Positions 1 through 6,494 of a DNA stretch of 8,370 nt are shown here, one piece after another. Both the position numbers and the translations under genes were made by a program. The DNA is taken from assembly GCA_964547795.1 (NCBI GenBank), contig CAZJPD010000035.1, forward strand, positions 1-8,370, written 5' to 3'. The notes beneath the pieces were generated by a model that saw only the letters and a list, made by a program, of their open reading frames with translations, did no database searches and was not told the origin of the DNA. The stretch comes from CAZJPD01 sp964547795. Lineage in GTDB: Bacteria; Pseudomonadota; Alphaproteobacteria; Rickettsiales; Midichloriaceae. How positions within the stretch are numbered: the stretch's first letter is position 1; each line of letters starts with the position of its first letter.

Positions 1-21
1 AAATAATCTGATTGACTCAAC

Positions 22-2460
22 CTATACTTTTTCCTCTTCTACTATTTCATAAACTTCAAACCTGTCATTTACTTTAATATCAGTAAAATTTTCAAGTGAT
101 ATACCACATTCGAACCCAGATTTTACTTCCTTAACATTGTCTTTAAACCTTTTTAGAGACAACAGCTTCCCATCGTGTATAACTACATTATCTCTAAGTA
201 ATCTAACATAGGCTTTTTTCTTTATTACACCTTCTGTTACCATACAACCTGCTACTTTATCATGCTTAGTTAAATTAATTACCTCTCTTATTTCAGCATA
301 TCCGATAATTTTTTCTTTTTGTACAGGGGGGGCTAAACCACTTATTAAAGCTTTAATGTCATCGATGAGATCATAGATTATTGAGTAATATCTAATCTCT
401 ATGCCCAAGCTACTTGCCGTTCTTTTTGTTTTATTATCTGCTTTTATGTTAAAACCTAAAACTATAGCATTGGTTACTTTTGCAAATGATATATCTGATT
501 CTATTATGCCCCCAACAGCTGAGTGAACTATTTTAATTTTCACTTCTTCGTTTGAAAGCCTTTGTAAGGCAGCAGTGATTGCTTCTAGTGATCCGTGAAC
601 ATCAGCTTTGAGAATTATGCTTAAAGTCTTTAAATTGGTATTAGCTTGATTTTTTAGCAATATATCAAAAGATGGTTTATTCACATTTTCATTGATACTC
701 TTATTTTTTTTATATGCTTGAAATTCAACAATTTTTTTTGCTAACTTTTCATTTTCCACTACCACAAACTTTTCACCTGCTTCAGGAGCTTGGTCTATTC
801 CCAAAATTTCTACAGGAGTTGAAGGAATCGCAGTTGTAACCTTGTTACCTTTATCATCAATCAATGCTCGCACCTTAAAATACCTATCACGAATTACAGT
901 TATATCTCCTATTTTTAAAGTACCTCTTTGCACAAGTAATGTGGCTAATACCCCCTTCATTTTATCTACCTTAGACTCTATTACTACCCCATCCACCCTT
1001 CCTGTACGATTTGCTTTTAAATCAAGCATCTCAGCTTGAATTAAAATAGCTTCTTCTAGTGCGACTAATCCTTTTTTCTCTTGTGCAGAAACAGGTATTA
1101 CCATAACTTCTCCCCCTATATCTTCAGGTATTAGCCCATGAGCAGATAAGGAATTCTTGACTCTGTTTACATTAGCTTCCAGTTTATCTATTTTATTGAT
1201 AGCTACAATTATAGGAACTTCTGCAACTTTTGCGTGATTTATTGCTTCTATTGTTTGCTCCTTAATCCCATCATCTGCTGCAACAACAATTACAACTATA
1301 TCTGTAATTTTTGCACCCCTCATTCTCATAGCAGTAAATGCTTCATGTCCAGGAGTATCTAGAAATGTTATGGAATGACCTTGACTCAGAGAAATTTTAT
1401 ATGCTCCAATGTGCTGAGTGATCCCCCCATGTTCTTCTTTAACAACATCAGTTGAACGTAAAGCATCAAGTAAAGAAGTTTTTCCATGGTCTACATGCCC
1501 CATTATAGTGACAACAGGAGCTCTAGGTTCTAATGAGCCACTCTCTTCTTCTTGTAAAAAACTTTTTTCAATCTCTGCATCTGTTACTCTTATAGGTGTG
1601 TGTCCTAATTCTTGTACAACTAATTCTGCAGTATCGGCATCAATATACTGATTAGCAGTTGCAGTGACACCAAACCCCATCAAAGTTTTTATTACTAAAG
1701 TTACTTTTTCCGTCATTCTACTTGCAAGTTCCTGAACAGAAATTTGATCAGGTATTTTTACTTCTCTATAAATTTTTTCCTGTTTTTGCCCCTTTATATC
1801 TCTGTGCCTATTTTTAGATACTCTTTTGATAGTTCTAATTTTCGTCTTTATTACATCATCATCTTGTTCAAGTTTGAATACCTGGGTCAATGAAACCTTT
1901 TTCAAATCTTTTGTAGTATCTAAAATCTTTTTCTTTTTATTAATTTTTTGCTCTTCATCATCTATAACCTTTTGCGTTTTTATGGACTTTTTGGCATCTT
2001 CCTTACGTCTATCTGGGAATTTAGTAGCTTCTCCAGTATCTTCTTTTGTCCTTCCTGTAATTTGAGAAGTCTCTTTCTTATCTATGCAATCAAGGTTATT
2101 TATTTTATTATTATCATCAATACCAACCTCAGGTGTTGTATTGTGCAGGTTACTGTTCTCAATATCAGGCGTACTGTCTGTTACTTTTTCTTTGAGGTCT
2201 GCTAATGCTCCACTTTTTTCAGCTTGTAGCAAAGCATTTAGTCTACTTTCCCTTTCTTGACTTGTTAATTGACTATTATCCTTGTTTTGACTGGCATCTT
2301 TTGTAGATTTTGTTTTAGTGATAACCAACACAGTTCCTCTATTTTTGCTTGCTATAGAATTTCTGACCGGTAATTTGGTAGCATGCAGCTTTACCCCCAA
2401 TTTCTTAGTACTTAACCCTAAGGTTTTTTGTCGTTTTTGATCTAATTTATCCTCAGTCAT
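22..2460 (-). CDS. infB: Translation initiation factor IF-2
   Basis: IF2 is the GTPase that places initiator fMet-tRNA on the 30S subunit and promotes 50S joining in the cytoplasm. From the preferred start the protein is 812 residues. A charged, low-complexity N-terminal region (about 1-235) is followed by an IF2_N-type domain (about 239-290). The G domain carries G1 GHVDHGKT (321-328), the G2 region GITQHIG (346-352), G3 DTPGH (368-372), G4 NKID (422-425) and G5 SAQ (458-460). The beta-barrel and C-terminal fMet-tRNA-binding domains then run to a TAG stop. An upstream in-frame ATG pair (2502 and 2499) would add 14 hydrophobic residues (MMAIAIVEFKCRIF). I prefer the ATG at 2460 because MTEDKL...KTLGL resembles usual alphaproteobacterial IF2 N-termini, although the 2502 start has the better purine-rich sequence (GAAGA) upstream. 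nusA, often directly upstream of infB, is not there. No catalytic motif is missing. Confidence 0.97.
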   Translation of the reverse strand: MTEDKLDQKRQKTLGLSTKKLGVKLHATKLPVRNSIASKNRGTVLVITKTKSTKDASQNKDNSQLTSQERESRLNALLQAEKSGALADLKEKVTDSTPDIENSNLHNTTPEVGIDDNNKINNLDCIDKKETSQITGRTKEDTGEATKFPDRRKEDAKKSIKTQKVIDDEEQKINKKKKILDTTKDLKKVSLTQVFKLEQDDDVIKTKIRTIKRVSKNRHRDIKGQKQEKIYREVKIPDQISVQELASRMTEKVTLVIKTLMGFGVTATANQYIDADTAELVVQELGHTPIRVTDAEIEKSFLQEEESGSLEPRAPVVTIMGHVDHGKTSLLDALRSTDVVKEEHGGITQHIGAYKISLSQGHSITFLDTPGHEAFTAMRMRGAKITDIVVIVVAADDGIKEQTIEAINHAKVAEVPIIVAINKIDKLEANVNRVKNSLSAHGLIPEDIGGEVMVIPVSAQEKKGLVALEEAILIQAEMLDLKANRTGRVDGVVIESKVDKMKGVLATLLVQRGTLKIGDITVIRDRYFKVRALIDDKGNKVTTAIPSTPVEILGIDQAPEAGEKFVVVENEKLAKKIVEFQAYKKNKSINENVNKPSFDILLKNQANTNLKTLSIILKADVHGSLEAITAALQRLSNEEVKIKIVHSAVGGIIESDISFAKVTNAIVLGFNIKADNKTKRTASSLGIEIRYYSIIYDLIDDIKALISGLAPPVQKEKIIGYAEIREVINLTKHDKVAGCMVTEGVIKKKAYVRLLRDNVVIHDGKLLSLKRFKDNVKEVKSGFECGISLENFTDIKVNDRFEVYEIVEEEKV

Positions 2461-2670
2461 AAAAATTCGGCATTTAAATTCAACAATAGCAATTGCCATC
2501 ATTATATGTCTTCAATCATATAAAATCAACTAGATATAAGATTTTCACCACTTGTAAGAATTTTGTTCTACAAATAGAAGCTCCATTTAGTTTCTTGTTT
2601 TTCGGGCAACATTAATAATGAGAGGTATAGCTTATCAGACAAAGGTTTGGGCATATTATTAATATATTTT

Positions 2671-2705
2671 CGTCATTGCGAGCCTACAGCAGTAGGCGTG
2701 GCAAT
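2671..2705 (+). repeat. Palindromic repeat unit 1
   Basis: Outer stem ATTGC (2675-2679) pairs with GCAAT (2701-2705). The internal loop is GA against GTG. Inner stem GCCTAC (2682-2687) pairs with GTAGGC (2692-2697) around the loop AGCA. Confidence 0.85.
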
Positions 2706-2720
2706 CCCACCCTCCTGCCC

Positions 2721-2754
2721 TGTCATTGCGAACTCATAGAGTGAGTGTGGCAAT
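2721..2754 (+). repeat. Palindromic repeat unit 2
   Basis: Outer stem ATTGC (2725-2729) pairs with GCAAT (2750-2754), with the same GA/GTG internal loop as unit 1. The inner stem is different in sequence but still paired: ACTCA (2732-2736) with TGAGT (2742-2746). Confidence 0.85.
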
Positions 2755-2760
2755 CTCTGG

Positions 2761-2795
2761 ATCACCACGATCGCTGTTGCGATCTCGTGATGACG
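2761..2795 (-). repeat. Palindromic repeat unit 3 (inverted copy)
   Basis: Read on the minus strand this unit has the same layout as units 1 and 2: CGTC flank, outer stem ATCAC/GTGAT, internal loop GA/GTG, inner stem GATCGC/GCGATC and loop AACA. The outer stem differs from ATTGC/GCAAT at two base pairs, with both sides changed. Confidence 0.8.
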
Positions 2796-2960
2796 AGAGT
2801 TGAGAGTTGTCATCTCGTGATGACGGAATAAAAAGGTTAAAATATCTATATCTTGGTGGTATATGCTATATTCTAATCTCCTCCATCCCCTTTCTATGAT
2901 ATGCCTCATCCCCTATATTTGATTCTTCTTCAAACCATTTTTTTATTCCTATTATTTGTA

Positions 2961-2988
2961 TTGACATATTTCCTCTCAAATATATCAT
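2961..2988 (+). promoter_or_regulatory. Sigma70-like promoter for rsfS
   Basis: A perfect -35 box TTGACA (2961-2966) is separated by 16 bases from TATCAT (2983-2988), five of six matches to the -10 consensus. Transcription would start near 2995, leaving about 34 bases of leader before the TTG start of rsfS. Position and orientation fit, but the call is by motif only. Confidence 0.55.
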
Positions 2989-3028
2989 TTCCTTAAGTTT
3001 CTATGAAATATATTCACAAAAAAGCGGT

Positions 3029-3349
3029 TTGGACAATATCGTAAGGTTGCTTGTTGGAAAATTAGAAGAACTAAAAGCTACGGATATTAAAACTTTTGAC
3101 CTCAGGGGGAAAAATTTGTTGTTTAATAACGCAGTGATAGCAACAGGCAGTTCATCTTGTCATGTAATAACTTTAGCTGATAAATTATCCGATTTACTTA
3201 AGCAAAAGTGTAATATTCTCACTAAAAGCGAAGGCTATCGCTCAGGTGAATGGATTTTAATAGATGCAGGAAGTATAGTTATTAATATATTCCAAGAAGA
3301 AATACGTAATAAATATAAATTAGAGGAGATATGGAATAATACAGCCTAG
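3029..3349 (+). CDS. rsfS: Ribosomal silencing factor RsfS (Iojap family)
   Basis: RsfS binds ribosomal protein uL14 on the 50S subunit and blocks joining to 30S when nutrients are short. The 106-residue protein is of normal family size. It shows the family pattern in order: a short helix, a first beta-strand region ending in VIATGSSSCH (36-45), LADKLSDLLK (49-58), SEGYRSGEWILIDAG (67-81), IVINIF (83-88) and the ending YKLEEIW (96-102). The family usually has His in the IV-H-IF position; here it is Asn86 (codon AAT). The start is taken as TTG at 3029, the only usual bacterial start codon near the conserved N-terminus. No strong Shine-Dalgarno sequence precedes it. An ATG at 3003 lies in another frame and would join this gene if the A6 run at 3018-3023 were one base longer. 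The gene is convergent with the MFS gene and has its own likely promoter. Confidence 0.9.
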   Translation: MDNIVRLLVGKLEELKATDIKTFDLRGKNLLFNNAVIATGSSSCHVITLADKLSDLLKQKCNILTKSEGYRSGEWILIDAGSIVINIFQEEIRNKYKLEEIWNNTA

Positions 3350-3438
3350 TTCATTTAGATAGTAGCTTTATTATCACGAAAAGATTTTTTATTAAGAATA
3401 CAGAAAAAAAGGGAGGCTTTATTTGTTGTATTTCTGTT

Positions 3439-4656
3439 TCACTTTGTAGAGGTAATCCTCTTCGGCACTAGGGTTTTGTTGATTAGTATTATATATATCA
3501 ATATAACTAGTATTACTAGTGTGGATATTATATACGTCAAGGGAAGTATAGTTCCATTAAAGAAATAACCAGCAATAGCAACACTCACAGTTACAAATAA
3601 ATTTCTGAAAAATGCAATAACAGAGGAATTTGCCCCTCTTAACTTGCTATATAAAGACATAGCATCTGTAAACAGCATTGTGATAAGTAAAGCAAATCCT
3701 GCACTACACAGCATCATACTGAAGGTGATCAAAAGGGGAGTAACATAGAAATGGGCTGTTATGTTTAGCGAGATGCAACCTATAATCATTAGTATAAAAC
3801 CTAATTTTCTAGTAAGTAAAATATTTGTATATTTTATGAGGTAATGATTTAAAAAGCAAAAAAGTCCAAAAACTGCCCATACTACCCCTTGATGAAAGCC
3901 ATAAACCTTTTTCGCAACATGCAAGTATTTGATATATACTATGGGTGCTCCAACGGTGTACGTGATTAATGCACATACCATAAAGCCTAGAACACAGATA
4001 TAGGCGACCATAGTTTTATCTGAAAGCAGAAGTAAATAACTCTTGAACATTTCTTTTAAATTATTTTTAAAATTTTTTGAAGATTTTGATACGTTGTTTA
4101 TCTGTGATTTTGAGGTTTCTTGCATGCAAAGCATAATTAATATAATGATAGTAACAGTTGATATACTCAGAAGTAAAAAGTTAATTTGCCAGTTTATTAA
4201 TACATTTAAGTAACCGCCTATAATGGGGGCAAGTGCTTTTGCGAATGTTAAAATACTATTGTTTATCCCTACAATCCGTTGGGCTTGTTGTTTGCTGTAA
4301 ACATCAAAAAGCATTGCTACACATATCACAATAGGAGCAGAAGCCCCCACCCCCACTATAAATCTGAGGCATATAAGGCTGTATATATTAGTAGACAGCA
4401 TGTTTCCAATACATCCGATAACGAGTAGTATTAACCCTGAGAGCAAGGTCTTTTTTCTTCCAAATAAATCCGATAAAGGACCTAAAAAAAATCCCCCTAT
4501 GTTTACCCCTAATGAATAGCTACTGCTTATTAAGTGGAACATCCTGGGAGTAGTATGGAAAAAATCAAGCATATCCGGAAAGGATGGTGATATCAGGTCA
4601 TTTTGTATATGACCAATAACAAAACAGGCAATCAATATTAGAAAAAATCCTTTCAT
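3439..4656 (-). CDS. MFS drug-efflux transporter, Bcr/CflA type (DHA1)
   Basis: This is a 405-residue inner-membrane carrier, the usual length for a 12-TM major facilitator. Hydrophobic segments fill two halves separated by a polar Ser/Lys/Asn-rich central loop (about 182-206). MFS motif A is clear in the loop between TM2 and TM3 (GPLSDLFGRKKT, 59-70). An Arg in TM4 (R98 of LRFIVGVGASAP) matches motif B, and ALAPIIGGY (141-149) in TM5 matches the antiporter motif C of proton-coupled drug exporters. This pattern is typical of the Bcr/CflA multidrug subfamily. The substrate cannot be read from sequence; some rickettsial carriers of this group may move host metabolites instead. The ATG at 4656 begins directly at the first membrane segment. 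It is divergent from sspB, with 142 bases between the two starts, and convergent with rsfS. I saw no disabling change. Confidence 0.9.
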   Translation of the reverse strand: MKGFFLILIACFVIGHIQNDLISPSFPDMLDFFHTTPRMFHLISSSYSLGVNIGGFFLGPLSDLFGRKKTLLSGLILLVIGCIGNMLSTNIYSLICLRFIVGVGASAPIVICVAMLFDVYSKQQAQRIVGINNSILTFAKALAPIIGGYLNVLINWQINFLLLSISTVTIIILIMLCMQETSKSQINNVSKSSKNFKNNLKEMFKSYLLLLSDKTMVAYICVLGFMVCALITYTVGAPIVYIKYLHVAKKVYGFHQGVVWAVFGLFCFLNHYLIKYTNILLTRKLGFILMIIGCISLNITAHFYVTPLLITFSMMLCSAGFALLITMLFTDAMSLYSKLRGANSSVIAFFRNLFVTVSVAIAGYFFNGTILPLTYIISTLVILVILIYIILINKTLVPKRITSTK

Positions 4657-4746
4657 GTAAGTAGTTTTAAAAACATTTTAAGGATTTCTGTAGTAGCAGA
4701 ATTACTGGAAGTAAAGATAAATGTAAATTTAAAATAACTAATTAAT

Positions 4747-4775
4747 TTTAATATAAGAACTTTTGATGTTATAAT
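4747..4775 (+). promoter_or_regulatory. Possible promoter of sspB
   Basis: A perfect TATAAT (4770-4775) lies 24 bases before the sspB ATG. A weak -35 candidate TTTAAT (4747-4752) sits 17 bases upstream. In such AT-rich DNA a TATAAT can occur by chance, so only position and orientation support it. Confidence 0.4.
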
Positions 4776-4798
4776 TTGGGGGTTTGTAAAGTAACTTC

Positions 4799-5326
4799 AT
4801 GAAAATGAACGATAAAAGCTTAATAGACTATACTCTACTTATAAATGAATCAATGTATCATGTTATAAAAGAAACACTGAAAAAAGTGTCAAAACATGGG
4901 CTTTGTGGAAATCATCACTTTTATATAACTTACAAAACTAACTACAAAGGGGTGGAAATTCCAACATCATTAAAGATACAATATCCTGAAGAGATAACCA
5001 TCGTAATACAACATAATTTTAAGGACTTAGCAGTATTTGATAAGTGTTTTCAAATTAGCCTAAGCTTTAGTGGCAAATACACAAGACTTGTGATTCCGTT
5101 TAAGGCTATTATTTCCTTTGCAGACCCTTCAGAGATGTTTGAGCTAGAATTTAAGCAGGAACTAAATTACCATGATGCTTCTTGTAAGCAAGGTACATTA
5201 GACAGAGATCAAATAGTACCACTAGGAAATACTGAAAGAGGCAATATAAATGATTCTTTATTAAATAATGTGATTTCCTTAGAAAAATTCCGTAAATCGA
5301 CAAACAAGCCACTTTCTTCTAAGTGA
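4799..5326 (+). CDS. sspB: ClpXP adaptor SspB, alphaproteobacterial type
   Basis: SspB is a cytoplasmic adaptor that holds ssrA-tagged proteins (the products of tmRNA rescue) and delivers them to the ClpXP protease. The 175-residue protein begins with the helix typical of alphaproteobacterial SspB (Y11-K32). The beta-rich substrate-binding domain follows, about residues 38-118, and ends in VIPFKAIISFADPSEMFELEF (98-118, allowing small edges). Next is a polar, probably disordered linker (about 119-156). The tail VISLEKFRK (158-166) matches in form and place the ClpX-binding peptide of this family, which in other alphaproteobacteria looks like V-V-S/N-L/F-D-x-F-R-K. The last nine residues are extra. 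The start is ATG 4799; an ATG at 4805 is equally possible. The gene lies between the divergent MFS gene and the sensor kinase, with a 101-base gap before the kinase, so it may be its own transcript. Confidence 0.9.
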   Translation: MKMNDKSLIDYTLLINESMYHVIKETLKKVSKHGLCGNHHFYITYKTNYKGVEIPTSLKIQYPEEITIVIQHNFKDLAVFDKCFQISLSFSGKYTRLVIPFKAIISFADPSEMFELEFKQELNYHDASCKQGTLDRDQIVPLGNTERGNINDSLLNNVISLEKFRKSTNKPLSSK

Positions 5327-5350
5327 TAAGGTTATAGTTAATTAGCATAA

Positions 5351-5378
5351 TAAACAGCTTAAATTTATCTTATATACT
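5351..5378 (+). promoter_or_regulatory. Weak promoter candidate for the kinase-gpmI unit
   Basis: TATACT (5373-5378, five of six to -10) is preceded after 16 bases by TAAACA (5351-5356, four of six to -35). It would start RNA near 5385, compatible with the TTG start at 5428. AT-richness makes chance matches likely. Confidence 0.25.
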
Positions 5379-5427
5379 TAGATGATAAAAAAGATTAGGT
5401 TGTTAGTAAAGAGAGAGTGTTTTTAGT

Positions 5428-5778
5428 TTGATTAATTTGATAATAAGTTTTTTCCCAAAATCTATATATAGCCGATTTTTATTAATGATTTTGCTACCTA
5501 TAATCATTATTCAAATGGTTACCATAATAATTTTTTATGAACGACATTGGGAAAATGTCTCGAATCACATGGAAAATTATTTAATTGCCGAAATTAAAAC
5601 AATTATTAAATATTACACTAAATATTCGGTACAGAATTCAGTTCTAAAAGATTTAAACCAACTTGACCTCAAGATAACATTATTAGATCATCCCAATACT
5701 TATAAAAAAGTTACAGACAGTACACTTGAACACTTCCAGAAAAAGCTAAAAGCAAATCTCAATTATGCTTCCAAAGTA
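5428..5778 (+). CDS. EnvZ-like sensor histidine kinase, N-terminal part (cut by assembly gap)
   Basis: This is the sensor end of a membrane histidine kinase; the catalytic end lies after the run of N. A short N-terminal segment with PKSIYSRF leads into a strong membrane helix (about residues 17-36, rich in Ile/Leu). A Tyr-Glu-Arg-His-Trp (YERHW) motif at the outer face and a periplasmic stretch with many Asn and Lys follow, to residue 117. PKS..SRFLLMI...P followed by a helix and Y-[ED]-RHW is typical of rickettsial EnvZ-like kinases. The start is TTG 5428, because the next in-frame ATG (5485) would cut into the helix and a stop lies just upstream; AAAGAGAGAG (5407-5416) may be the ribosome site. 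An ATG at 5382 opens a 14-codon peptide in another frame that could be a displaced true N-terminus. TM2 is missing because of the gap. As assembled the frame ends at TAA 5815-5817. Confidence 0.8.
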
Positions 5779-5788
5779 NNNNNNNNNN
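5779..5788. other. Assembly gap of 10 N inside the histidine kinase gene
   Basis: Ten undetermined bases join two halves of one kinase in different frames. The left half reads in frame 1 and the right half in frame 2. An intact gene needs a missing length divisible by three, so 10 is a placeholder. The absent protein should include the rest of the sensor domain, TM2 and the first HAMP helix, that is, far more than three residues. Confidence 0.95.
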
Positions 5789-6487
5789 GTACATTATTTC
5801 AATCCTTCAGGAGCTAAAGAAATTAGATCACTGGGAATATCATTTTTAAAAATGCGTAAAAATATAGAAAGGCAGATAAAATACCGTACTGAATTGTTAG
5901 CCCATATTGCACATGATTTGAGGACTCCAATGACTAGAATAAAACTCAAGTTAGCATTATTAGAAAAATCCCAGGCTATAGAAAATATCAATAAAAATAT
6001 TGATAAAATGGACGATATGATAAAAAGTTACCTTGATTTTGCAAAACAAGAAGGCAATGAGGAAAACAAAAAATATAATGTAATCCCAATAGTAAAAAAT
6101 GTTGTCGATCTATTCAACGATAAAAGAATTACATTCAACACTGATAGCCGTGATACAGAAATGTATTTAAAGGGTAATGCTATAGAAAGAGCATTGAACA
6201 ATATAATTGATAATGCACTTAAATACACTTCTACATTAGTAAATATAGATTTATTTACTAATAAGGAAAGGGTCTTAATACATATTGATGATGATGGGTC
6301 CGGAATTGCAGAAGAGAATTACAAAGGAGCATTTGAACCATTTAATAAATTATCTTCTCCTTATCAAGAAGGTCATGGACTAGGACTTGCTATTGCGAAA
6401 AATATAATTAATGCACATGGGGGTAAAGTTTTACTTGCCAAAAATCAATATGGTGGTTTAAGGGTTGTAGTAAAGTTGCCCAGATAG
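5789..6487 (+). CDS. EnvZ-like sensor histidine kinase, C-terminal catalytic part
   Basis: This cytoplasmic half autophosphorylates on His and passes the phosphate to a response regulator, most likely of the OmpR class. It starts inside the second HAMP helix (NPSGAKEIRSLGISFLKM). The dimerisation and phosphoacceptor helix follows, with H-box HDLRTPMTR and the His codon at 5912-5914. The ATP-binding domain has the N-box NIIDNALKYT, G1 DDGSGI, F-box FEPFNKL and G2 GHGLGLAIAKNI, all present. HDLRTP-x-TR with R-T-E-L-L-A-x-I-A before it is the EnvZ pattern. No response regulator gene is adjacent, so it is an orphan kinase here, as is common in Rickettsiales. The stop TAG lies 7 bases before the gpmI ATG, suggesting co-transcription. 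The gene is probably intact in the organism, with the break being an assembly artefact; a true pseudogene cannot be excluded until the gap is closed. Confidence 0.9.
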   Translation, partial: VHYFNPSGAKEIRSLGISFLKMRKNIERQIKYRTELLAHIAHDLRTPMTRIKLKLALLEKSQAIENINKNIDKMDDMIKSYLDFAKQEGNEENKKYNVIPIVKNVVDLFNDKRITFNTDSRDTEMYLKGNAIERALNNIIDNALKYTSTLVNIDLFTNKERVLIHIDDDGSGIAEENYKGAFEPFNKLSSPYQEGHGLGLAIAKNIINAHGGKVLLAKNQYGGLRVVVKLPR

Positions 6488-6494
6488 TTTGTTG

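Larger units (their letters stand above)
2671..2825. repeat. Cluster of palindromic intergenic repeats (three full units and one half unit)
   Basis: This is the main content of the long gene-free stretch between infB and rsfS. Three units share one architecture: a flank CGTC or TGTC, an outer 5-bp stem, an asymmetric internal loop (GA opposite GTG), an inner 5-6-bp stem and a short 4-5-base loop. Units at 2671-2705 and 2721-2754 point right. The unit at 2761-2795 is the same design on the opposite strand. A truncated half unit follows at about 2809-2825, in the same orientation as the third. It repeats the 14-mer ATCTCGTGATGACG of the third unit (2782-2795 and 2812-2825). Both stems change between units with pairing kept. 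A 78-codon minus-strand ORF over this area is made of these repeats and is not called as a gene. The rest of 2503-3028 shows only AT-rich sequence and the rsfS promoter. Confidence 0.85.

Noticed and set aside
325..331. G7 run on the plus strand within infB as a frameshift site
   Set aside because: The infB frame continues unbroken through it as Pro-Pro, with conserved sequence on both sides.
842..2205. Several plus-strand ORFs of 65-85 codons inside infB
   Set aside because: They lie wholly antisense to a strongly conserved gene, and their peptides are low-complexity Ser/Phe/Ile shadows of the charged IF2 coding strand.
2671..2825. CRISPR array
   Set aside because: The repeats are palindromic units in both orientations with variable stems and irregular spacing, there are no unique equal-length spacers, and no cas genes are present.
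2673..2909. A 78-codon minus-strand ORF between infB and rsfS
   Set aside because: Most of it is made of the palindromic repeats, with no recognisable domain; the open frame is a by-product of repeat sequence.
3400..3437. Inverted repeat ACAGAAA...TTTCTGT between rsfS and the MFS gene, considered as a terminator
   Set aside because: The stem is only seven AT-rich pairs with a 24-base loop and no T-run placed directly after it on either strand.
5794..6228. Minus-strand ORFs antisense to the kinase domain
   Set aside because: They overlap clear H-box and HATPase coding sequence and show no domain of their own.
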